A stretch of DNA of 64,000 nucleotides from CAVQND01 sp049518415 (GTDB lineage Bacteria > Verrucomicrobiota > Verrucomicrobiia > Limisphaerales > UBA8199), in NCBI GenBank assembly GCA_049518415.1, contig JBEKRX010000006.1:1-64000 (forward strand). Direction: 5' to 3'. The notes below the pieces were generated by a model. It had not been told where the DNA came from. It ran no database searches and saw nothing but the letters and a program-made list of their open reading frames with translations. The number at the start of each line of letters is the position of its first letter. The first letter of the stretch is position 1. A program made the position numbers and the translations under genes. Shown here piece after piece: positions 50,334 through 56,852 of the stretch.

Positions 50334-52160
50334 CTATTGCGCTGAAACGCCTGCCCGCTGATCCAGCCATAGTTTCTGTGTGAGCAGGCGCTGGAAGAAT
50401 TCCACTTCGCGGCCGCGGTACTGGTTGGCCGATTTCTGGAATGGATCGGTTCCAAGGATGCGCACAAAGAGGTCTCTGGCCGTTTCGTTCTTTCTGGCCC
50501 AGAGGGAGTGAACCTTGGGGCTGTGGCGGAGGTAATATGCCCAGTTCGGCCACGATCCGCGGGTCGCCATTCGCGGCGAGAGGTTCCGGTTGATTCTGTT
50601 CCTTAAGGCCGAAAGATAGCGATGAAAACAATGCCTCCCCCATGAGGCAGTGACTGGCGCTCCGGTTCCGCAGTCCGGAATTTGGCACACCTCCTCTTTG
50701 CAGAGGATGAGCACCATCTTCTTGAAAATGGAGGCGTTAAGCTTGTAGCGGGACGGCATCTTCTGGTAGGTATCGATAATGTCGTTATCCACGATAGGCA
50801 GGTACCAGGGAATGACCCGCTGAGGTATCACCCTTTGGGCCAGGTCGGCTTCATACGCGAGGGGGAAAGTTCTCTTTTGTTGAATATGAAGCCAGTCTTG
50901 ATCGGACCTCGGCTCCTTGCGGGCTTCCGGAAAGAGCGCGTGCAGCCTGGCCTGCACGTTCTTACTGTGGACAGTCTCAGCCCAGTAGCAGGTTCGATAA
51001 AAGTCAAAGCCGAAGCCAGCCAATTCTTCGCTGCGTGTGAACTTCCGTTCGACCGTGTTCAAGGCGAGCCCTTTTAGCAGGTAGTCGCAGTAGCAACCGG
51101 TTAGCAGATTTTTGATGCCCAGCCGTGAAAGGTGCTCACGAATGCCCAGATAATGGTTGCTGGCGATATTGCCCATGCCGGCAGAGATTCGAACGCCCAA
51201 GTCCGCGGAGTTCCCATAGTATTCAAAATCGCGCTGAAACGGGATGAATTCGACACCGCAAGCTTTCGCGATGTCTTTGGCGGTTTGAAATTCGATGTTT
51301 TCTTCGTCGAACAGGTTGAAGGTCAGAATTCGCTCGGGGTACCTGATCGCCGAGAGAATGCCCCGGGAATCCAAGCCGCCGCTCAGTCCAATGGCCACTG
51401 GCCCCAGAAGAGGCAGCGTCCGCCTGTTGACGGCGTTTCGGAATGCGTCCGCAAGCTGCTCGGCCAATGCTGCTTCTGAGGCGTTAGGGTCGATTTTGAA
51501 ATCGAATTGGAAGTACTGGCGTTTGGATTCATACTTAGGGGCGCCGTTGCGCACGTCAATGGTATGAACGCAGCCCGTATCGAGTGCTCGGACTCTCTGA
51601 TAATTCGTGTAGGGGAATGTGAGACGCCCCGTTATCAGGAATTCCGCCAGGGAGGTGGTGTCCAGGTTCTGGTCCTCTCCGAGGACGGAGGCGAGAGCGT
51701 CCGGGTGCGAGCTGAGAACCAATGCGTTATCCAGGGGCTCTCGGCGGTAGGCCAAAAACATGCCGCAACGGTCCGTAACGACGTAGCACTTGCCGGACTC
51801 CTGATCGTGGATGAGAACGATGTAGTTTCCATTCAGGGAATGCATCGCCTCGATCCCGCGCGTCTGATATAGCCCGAGAATAGCCTTGCTCGCGATGCCG
51901 CCGCTGCCCTCCGTGCGCTGTGCTTTATCCCATTCGCTTTCGTCCAAGGCGATGCGGCCACAAATGGCCACCAGAATCTTCCCGTCTGGCGAGCGACATG
52001 GGCCCCAAAGCCGCGGCTCATCCTGAGAGCTCAGCAGCAGGGCGAACCCGGGTTCCTCGATCAAGGTGACGTGCATGTCATCGAAGAACTTCAGGCACGC
52101 CTCGGCCTGCGCCATCCTACGATGCACCCGGGGACGAAAATCCAGCAAGAAGTCTCCCAT
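50334..52160 (-). CDS. Asparagine-synthase-like protein without the glutaminase Cys (paralogue 2)
   Basis: 608 residues beginning Met-Gly-Asp-Phe, so Cys2 is missing as in the paralogue at 40-42 kb. The N-terminal glutaminase-like domain is still recognisable ('LNGNYIVLIHDQES', 'TDRCGMFLAYRR'). The synthase domain has 'IGLSGGLDSRGIL' and 'TFNLFDEENIEFQTAKDIAKACG'. The product may amidate or otherwise activate an acidic sugar or peptide in the EPS pathway (inference). It lies 46 bp after a GT2 gene and 11 bp before another, so it is embedded in the transferase operon. Confidence 0.85.
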   Translation of the reverse strand: MGDFLLDFRPRVHRRMAQAEACLKFFDDMHVTLIEEPGFALLLSSQDEPRLWGPCRSPDGKILVAICGRIALDESEWDKAQRTEGSGGIASKAILGLYQTRGIEAMHSLNGNYIVLIHDQESGKCYVVTDRCGMFLAYRREPLDNALVLSSHPDALASVLGEDQNLDTTSLAEFLITGRLTFPYTNYQRVRALDTGCVHTIDVRNGAPKYESKRQYFQFDFKIDPNASEAALAEQLADAFRNAVNRRTLPLLGPVAIGLSGGLDSRGILSAIRYPERILTFNLFDEENIEFQTAKDIAKACGVEFIPFQRDFEYYGNSADLGVRISAGMGNIASNHYLGIREHLSRLGIKNLLTGCYCDYLLKGLALNTVERKFTRSEELAGFGFDFYRTCYWAETVHSKNVQARLHALFPEARKEPRSDQDWLHIQQKRTFPLAYEADLAQRVIPQRVIPWYLPIVDNDIIDTYQKMPSRYKLNASIFKKMVLILCKEEVCQIPDCGTGAPVTASWGRHCFHRYLSALRNRINRNLSPRMATRGSWPNWAYYLRHSPKVHSLWARKNETARDLFVRILGTDPFQKSANQYRGREVEFFQRLLTQKLWLDQRAGVSAQ

Positions 52161-52206
52161 TTAGCCAAAGGTCTTGGAACGTTTGCTTCGCCGTGCCCGC
52201 CGGCGC

Positions 52207-53106
52207 TCAAGGCTCGGGTTGACGAAAAATGGGCGGGTCCCAAAGGCTTTGCCTAAAAAGGAGACGGTTCATCTGCTGGCGGCGGACGTATCGGATCAGG
52301 GCCTTGTCTTCGACGCGCGGGGCGCGCTTGAGGTAGCCAACAAGAAAGCCGGAGAGGAGACCAACTGCGGCGGTCCCGTAGGGTTTTTCAAGGAGCCTTT
52401 TCATGCACTTGAGCAGCATGAAGAGAGGGTGGTAGCCGCTGATGTAGTTGGCACGCCCGTTTTTGACCCAGTTTCTCCAGGCACCGTCGGCTGCACCAGT
52501 GGGTTTGAGCTGGAGCATTTTTAGGTCATTGAAGGAGCAGGTTTTCCAGCCGAGCATGTTGGCCTTCACTTCGTCCAAGGTGTCCCAACCAGTGGCCGGG
52601 ACGAGGCCCCCGATGGCGTCCCAGGCGGCCCGCCGGTAGATCTTGGTGGCGCCCCGCACGTGAAAATGTGGGTCCTTCGGGGAATCGTCCACCTCTGACC
52701 CGTTAATAGTGACATAGACTCTCCCACCTGCCACTCCGAGCCTGGGATCAGCGTGGAATCGTGCCAGGCACTCCTCAAAATAACGATCACCAAAAGAGAC
52801 ATCGCCGTCCAGCTTTACCAAGAACTCCCAAGGTTGCGAATTGACCAACTTGTACCCGTCGTAAAAGGCCTCGACGACACCCCCGCCTTGTTTTCGAAAG
52901 CCACGATCTACGCGATGCACGACCTTAATCCAGGGACGCTCCCTGGCCGTCGATTCAATGATTTGACCCGTATTGTCAGTCGAGCCATCGTTGACCAGAA
53001 TCCACTGGCGAGGCTGCAGGGTCTGGCGCAGGACGGAGTCGATCGTCTGCGGCAGGTGTTGTCCCTCGTTCCGCACTGGGGTGATGATTACGTAACCGGT
53101 TTCCAT
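52207..53106 (-). CDS. GT2 family glycosyltransferase
   Basis: 299 residues. 'VIITPVRNEGQHLPQTIDSVL', 'LVNDGSTDNTGQI' and 'FLVKLDGDVSFG' (DxD) define a GT-A GT2 enzyme. A C-terminal amphipathic stretch ('GTAAVGLLSGFLVGYLKR') suggests membrane contact. The deacetylase gene ends nine bases upstream and the asparagine-synthase-like gene starts 46 bp downstream, so all are one transcription unit. Specificity is unknown. Confidence 0.91.
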   Translation of the reverse strand: METGYVIITPVRNEGQHLPQTIDSVLRQTLQPRQWILVNDGSTDNTGQIIESTARERPWIKVVHRVDRGFRKQGGGVVEAFYDGYKLVNSQPWEFLVKLDGDVSFGDRYFEECLARFHADPRLGVAGGRVYVTINGSEVDDSPKDPHFHVRGATKIYRRAAWDAIGGLVPATGWDTLDEVKANMLGWKTCSFNDLKMLQLKPTGAADGAWRNWVKNGRANYISGYHPLFMLLKCMKRLLEKPYGTAAVGLLSGFLVGYLKRAPRVEDKALIRYVRRQQMNRLLFRQSLWDPPIFRQPEP

Positions 53107-53115
53107 GCGGTCGGT

Positions 53116-54138
53116 TCAGTTGCGGGTCGTATCCGGTTTTTTGATAGGAAAACCGTTCCCTCGCCGAGCAGGACAAAATCGCCCCTGAGCGCTTTTGACC
53201 AGCACTTGGGGCGTAGCGAGCCAATCGTAGCTGCCGTCGAGCTTAGCGGCCAGGAACGCGGCATCGTCCAATGCGTTAACGGGTAGTCGACTGAGTTGGT
53301 AGGGGTCATCCCCGAGTTGCACCCGGCCCAGTCCCGTCGTAGTGCAGCAGGTGTAGCCGGTTTCGCCGAGTAGTTCGCTGAATACACGCGCGAAGGAGCG
53401 GTCGGGCTGCGGGAAAGCGTACGGATAACAAAAGGCGGTGATCGGTTCGGCGAGCTGCTGTTCGATTTCAGATTTTGAATTGGAGACTTCAGACCTGATC
53501 TCCGGCCAATCGAGTTCCACGAGCTTCGGGTGGCTAACCGTGTGAGAGCCGAACTCGAGGCCCGATTTCCGCAGCTCGCGGACCTCGTTCCAAGTGAGGA
53601 ACTGGTCAGGGCGTGATTGGTGAATGGCGAATGGCGAATGGGGCGGAACCTTGAACGTCGAACCGTCGCACCTTGAACCTTGAATGTGTTGGCAGCCGCC
53701 GATAAAAGCGGTCGGCAAGAACATCGTTGCGGTGAAATTGTGTTCTTGCAGGACCGGAAAGGCCTCAGTGTAAAAGTTGCGGAAGCCGTCGTCGAAGGTG
53801 ATGACCACCGGCCTAGCGAGCGAGGAGGATTGAGGTTTGAGGTCTGAGTTATGAGTTCGGGCGGCAGAACGAAGTGCGGAAACGAGCTGGTCCAGGGTGA
53901 GCGTCCGGTAGCCGTGGTCGGCGAGGAATTGCATGTGCTGGCGGAAAACCGACGGGCTGGTGTTTACCCTGTAATAGGGCGAGACGCCGGGTTCCGGGTC
54001 GTCCGTGATGCTGTGATACATCAAGATGGGCACAGCCCATTTTGAGTTGAGGGGCTGAGGAGTTGAGGAGGGGAAAAGCCGCAGAGCGCGCCGGCACGGC
54101 TGAACTAGGTTCAAGGTTATGAAGCGGTCGAGGCGCAC
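53116..54138 (-). CDS. Polysaccharide deacetylase (NodB domain) with repeat tracts in its gene
   Basis: 340 residues from a GTG. NodB motifs: 'PILMYHSI', the catalytic 'ITFDDGF', 'GSHTVSHP' with the metal His residues, and 'FCYPYAFP'. It would remove N-acetyl groups from the exopolysaccharide; PEP-CTERM loci usually carry one (TIGR03006 type). Four tracts with 7- or 8-bp period lie inside the coding sequence at 53464-53505, 53615-53688, 53825-53859 and 54043-54072. The longest encodes a loop between 'FLPTAFIGG' and 'FLTWNEV' about 20 residues longer than I would expect. The reading frame survives through all of them. Confidence 0.87.
   Translation of the reverse strand: MRLDRFITLNLVQPCRRALRLFPSSTPQPLNSKWAVPILMYHSITDDPEPGVSPYYRVNTSPSVFRQHMQFLADHGYRTLTLDQLVSALRSAARTHNSDLKPQSSSLARPVVITFDDGFRNFYTEAFPVLQEHNFTATMFLPTAFIGGCQHIQGSRCDGSTFKVPPHSPFAIHQSRPDQFLTWNEVRELRKSGLEFGSHTVSHPKLVELDWPEIRSEVSNSKSEIEQQLAEPITAFCYPYAFPQPDRSFARVFSELLGETGYTCCTTTGLGRVQLGDDPYQLSRLPVNALDDAAFLAAKLDGSYDWLATPQVLVKSAQGRFCPARRGNGFPIKKPDTTRN
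53464..53505 (-). repeat. Heptad-period tract inside the deacetylase gene (a)
   Basis: Six 7-bp units (GATTTCA, GATTTTG, AATTGGA, GACTTCA, GACCTGA, TCTCCGG). The encoded stretch still reads as a helix that fits the family, so chance or selection on the protein is an alternative here. Confidence 0.55.
53615..53688 (-). repeat. Heptad-period tract inside the deacetylase gene (b)
   Basis: Two families of 7-bp units follow each other: GATTGGT, GAATGGC twice, GAATGGG; then GAACCTT, GAACGTC, an 8-bp variant, GCACCTT, GAACCTT, GAATGTG. It encodes an extra loop of the protein. Confidence 0.8.
53825..53859 (-). repeat. Heptad-period tract inside the deacetylase gene (c)
   Basis: Five 7-bp units in phase: GAGGATT, GAGGTTT, GAGGTCT, GAGTTAT, GAGTTCG. 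It encodes the segment just before 'VVITFDDG'. An 8-bp-period relative (GAGGGGCT, GAGGAGTT, GAGGAGGG) lies at 54044-54072, encoding the N-terminal Pro/Ser stretch. Confidence 0.75.
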
Positions 54139-54147
54139 GGTTCAAAT

Positions 54148-54190
54148 GCGGAGTGTCCCGACAGGTCGGGATTTCACTCCGCGCGGAGTG
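54148..54190. repeat. 43-bp REP-like palindromic element, copy 2
   Basis: One mismatch to 23722-23764. The outer arms here are eight perfect bases (GCGGAGTG/CACTCCGC). It is located in the 78-bp gap between the fusion glycosyltransferase and the deacetylase, next to a heptad tract. Confidence 0.8.
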
Positions 54191-54195
54191 CGGAC

Positions 54196-54216
54196 GCCGG
54201 AGGCCGGAGGCCGGCG
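54196..54216. repeat. Heptad-period tract next to the fusion-gene stop codon
   Basis: Three 7-bp units (GCCGGAG twice, GCCGGCG) ending at the base before the stop codon 54217-54219. Confidence 0.7.
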
Positions 54217-56358
54217 CTACTTTCTGACGCAAAGATCATCCACGAGTTTAAGATAATCGCCCTTGCGGGAATCCCAATTGTTGCGGGCGGCGTATTCGGA
54301 ACCGTGCAGCACCATGCGGCGGCGCAGGTCCTGGTCTCGGAAGACCTGGATCACGGCCTCGGCGAGGGCGTCGGCGTTGCCGGATTCAAAGAACCGGACC
54401 ACGGAGTCGTCGAAATAGTACCGGTCAATTTTCGTGTTGGAGATCACAACGGGAACTCCGAGGGACATGAATTCCATGGTCTTGGTGCTGTAGGCCTCGT
54501 TGCCAAAGGAATCCGCGCGCTTGGGGACGACGCCCAGGTCGGCGTTGGCCATGACCTCAGCGATCTGGCTTACGGGGAGCGGGTCAAAGAAACGGACGCT
54601 GCCGTTCAGGCCGAGTTGGTCGGAGAGGACCACCAATTCGTCTTTCTTGTCGCCGTCGCCATAGATATGGAATTCGACGTTGGACAGTTCGGCGCTGACT
54701 CGCTGGAAGGCGCGGAGCGCAACGTCCAGGCCCTGGTGCCACTGGAGGCCGCCGGGAAACAGGATGATGAGCTTGCCATCGTTGCGGGCGCGCGGGCGCG
54801 GCCGGAATATCGTCGGATCCACGTGGTTGATGAAGACCGAGCACTTGCCGTATGAACCGGTCCGGGCGGCGTATCTGTCGAGCCAGAGGTGATTGGAAAT
54901 AATGACGTGGTCGGCAAACCTGGCGGAGGCGCGTTCAGCCCACTTCAGCATGGTTATCGGCGCGGAGTCTTGCCGCGCGCCGAACTTGCTGGCATAGAAT
55001 TCCGGGACGATGTCGTGGATGTCGAGGATGACCTTGGCGCCTCCAAGCTTAGGATACAACGCGGCGAAAACCAGGAAATCCGGCACGTTGTGGATGTGAA
55101 GCAGGTCGTAGGGTTTGCGGGCGTGCCGGCGGGCGACCCAGACCGAGGAAACAAACAGGAAGCGCAGCACCGGCAGAAGGAAGGACAGTTTGGACTTCTC
55201 ATTCTTGCCGAAGCGCGGCTGGAGGCGGACTAGGTTTACATTGCCGACTTTCTCCCGTACCGAATGCCCCGGGGCTCCCTGCAAGGCGACCACGTCCACG
55301 TAGTCCCCCCGCTCGGCCAAGGCCTCGGCATATCGTTTCACCCGGGCGTCGGACAGGTAATGGGAATAGGTGACCATGCAGATGCGCCGGGGCTTGGGGC
55401 GGGGCTGCAGACGGTGTTGGGCGACCAGGCCGGCCACTTGGCGCGGCAACGCGTGCCAGCAGGCGCCGGAGTAGGTGGAACGGATGTATTGGAGGAGTTC
55501 CGCGTAGAATGCGGCCGGATATTCCCATGCCACCTGGCTGGCTCCGTTCATGGCCATATAGTCCGGGTGCGTGTCCAACAGCGCCATGCCGCCGTGCCTC
55601 GCTATCCAGTCCAGCTTCTGGAACCAGATGTCCGGGTGGCGCTCCCCCAGCAGCAGGAACAGGGTCGAGTCCTGGACCAGGGTATAGGGGAGTTCCACGT
55701 AGCCGCCTGAATGGCTGATAGTTGAGGGTTGAGGGTTGACGGCGGACTCGGCGCTTCTTGGGACCCAGAAGGGGAAGATGGTGTGCTGGCCGTTGGGGTG
55801 AGGCTCGAAGGGGTCGGTGTCGAAGGTCGAGGCGTCGTACTGGATGTTCAGGTCGTGCAGCCAGTCCAGGTTGTGGAGCATGAAGGCGGCGCGAAAGCCG
55901 ACGGCGCCCCAGTCTTTCAGGTAGTGGTTGATGCGGACGGCGCCTCGGACAAAGGATTCACGGTCGCGGAAGAGCTTGCCGTCGTGGTGAAGGTCGTGGA
56001 CGCCGACTTCGAAGCCGTTGGCCGTCAACTCCTCCCGGAGCTCACGCGAAACCCGGGCCCCGTGCTCGGGAACAAAATTGAACGACGAGCGGAAGCCCAG
56101 TTTCAGCTCGAGTTCCATCAGTTGGCGGCATTTGTCCAGGCCGGCCTGTCCCTCGACATCGTGGGTGAGGACGAGGGCGAATTGCTTGCCCTCGGGCCAG
56201 CCGGGCCAGCCCTCGGGTGGCCGCTCGGAACCGGGCAAAATGGGCCAGACATCCCCGACCTGCTCGCGCTTGCGGAGGGCGAACCAGCGCCGAATCGCCA
56301 GCCGGGCGGACAAAGGAACCAACGGCTTGATGTTGTAGTAGAGGCGGGTGCGAAGCAC
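54217..56358 (-). CDS. Fusion: NodB-like deacetylase domain + GT4 glycosyltransferase
   Basis: 713 residues from a GTG. Residues about 58-310 resemble a polysaccharide deacetylase-like domain: 'FALVLTHDVEGQ' in place of the 'TFDDG' motif, 'GVHDLHHDGKL', 'YVELPYTL' and 'LLDTHPDYM'. Residues 330-713 are a GT-B glycosyltransferase of GT4 type: 'ICMVTYSHYLSDARVKR', 'LLHIHNVPDF', 'LFPGGLQWHQGLD', and the donor-binding acidic motif around 'EAYSTKTMEFMSLGVPVV'. The first domain may modify the acceptor glycan that the second extends. A 7-bp tract (55709-55743) encodes the loop 'NPQPSTISH' within the first domain. I expect separate genes in most genomes, so the fusion is notable. Confidence 0.86.
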   Translation of the reverse strand: MLRTRLYYNIKPLVPLSARLAIRRWFALRKREQVGDVWPILPGSERPPEGWPGWPEGKQFALVLTHDVEGQAGLDKCRQLMELELKLGFRSSFNFVPEHGARVSRELREELTANGFEVGVHDLHHDGKLFRDRESFVRGAVRINHYLKDWGAVGFRAAFMLHNLDWLHDLNIQYDASTFDTDPFEPHPNGQHTIFPFWVPRSAESAVNPQPSTISHSGGYVELPYTLVQDSTLFLLLGERHPDIWFQKLDWIARHGGMALLDTHPDYMAMNGASQVAWEYPAAFYAELLQYIRSTYSGACWHALPRQVAGLVAQHRLQPRPKPRRICMVTYSHYLSDARVKRYAEALAERGDYVDVVALQGAPGHSVREKVGNVNLVRLQPRFGKNEKSKLSFLLPVLRFLFVSSVWVARRHARKPYDLLHIHNVPDFLVFAALYPKLGGAKVILDIHDIVPEFYASKFGARQDSAPITMLKWAERASARFADHVIISNHLWLDRYAARTGSYGKCSVFINHVDPTIFRPRPRARNDGKLIILFPGGLQWHQGLDVALRAFQRVSAELSNVEFHIYGDGDKKDELVVLSDQLGLNGSVRFFDPLPVSQIAEVMANADLGVVPKRADSFGNEAYSTKTMEFMSLGVPVVISNTKIDRYYFDDSVVRFFESGNADALAEAVIQVFRDQDLRRRMVLHGSEYAARNNWDSRKGDYLKLVDDLCVRK
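55709..55743 (-). repeat. Heptad-period tract inside the fusion gene
   Basis: Units GAATGGCT (8 bp), GATAGTT, GAGGGTT twice, GACGGC. It is read in frame as a short Pro/Ser-rich loop of the deacetylase-like domain. Confidence 0.75.
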
Positions 56359-56852
56359 GGTCGTGAATCAGTTACGAGGTTACAAAGGTTACCTGGTTAC
56401 ATGGGTGAAACGCTGGCGGGGGTGCTGAAGCGTGGCCGCGTTGAACCGTTGAACCATTTTCGGCGGAGAGGGGCCGGCTAAAGCGCCTGGGAATTGACCC
56501 GCTGCTGAGGGCTGAAGGCCCGAACCATGGCCTGGCCTTCCGCAGCAAAGCCGCTTGTTCCTGGCGACTCCAGGAGCAAAAACACCGGCAAATTTCCCAA
56601 TACAGCCAATACAGCCAATGGACCATTTGGCCTCCCGCCCAAAACGTGCTAAAGCTATCACCCGGTGAATGCCAAACTGACAGCGCCGCTTCGGTTCGGG
56701 CCCGGCCAGGAGCCGGTTCCTGCCCGCTGCAAAGGGCGCGGCAGCGGTTCTTGCAGATATTTCCGCTTATTTCCAGTTAAGCGGAACGACCTCAACAGTT
56801 ACAGCATCCAAACGTGGTCCGTCGCCTGCGGTCCGGGGTCTGTGGTCCACGA
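56359..56852. other. Intergenic region made largely of short-period tracts
   Basis: About 490 bp without a gene. Tracts: GTTAC units of 8-9 bp at 56371-56404, octamers (TTGAACCG-like) at 56425-56456, a 9-bp unit (AATACAGCC) at 56598-56622, a 10-bp unit (TATTTCC-rich) near 56755-56780, and a heptad tract GTCCGTC, GCCTGCG, GTCCGGG, GTCTGTG, GTCCACG at 56817-56851, one base from the stop codon of the Wzc-like gene. Confidence 0.7.
56817..56851. repeat. Heptad-period tract next to the Wzc-like stop codon
   Basis: Five units in exact phase, closely related to the GTC-starting units at 25433-25467. The Wzc-like stop codon is 56853-56855. Confidence 0.8.

Noticed and set aside
50370..50688. Long N-terminal extension of the GT2 at 49.4-50.3 kb
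   Set aside because: It lies inside the asparagine-synthase-like gene; the GTG at 50322 with a good ribosome-binding site fits the family start.
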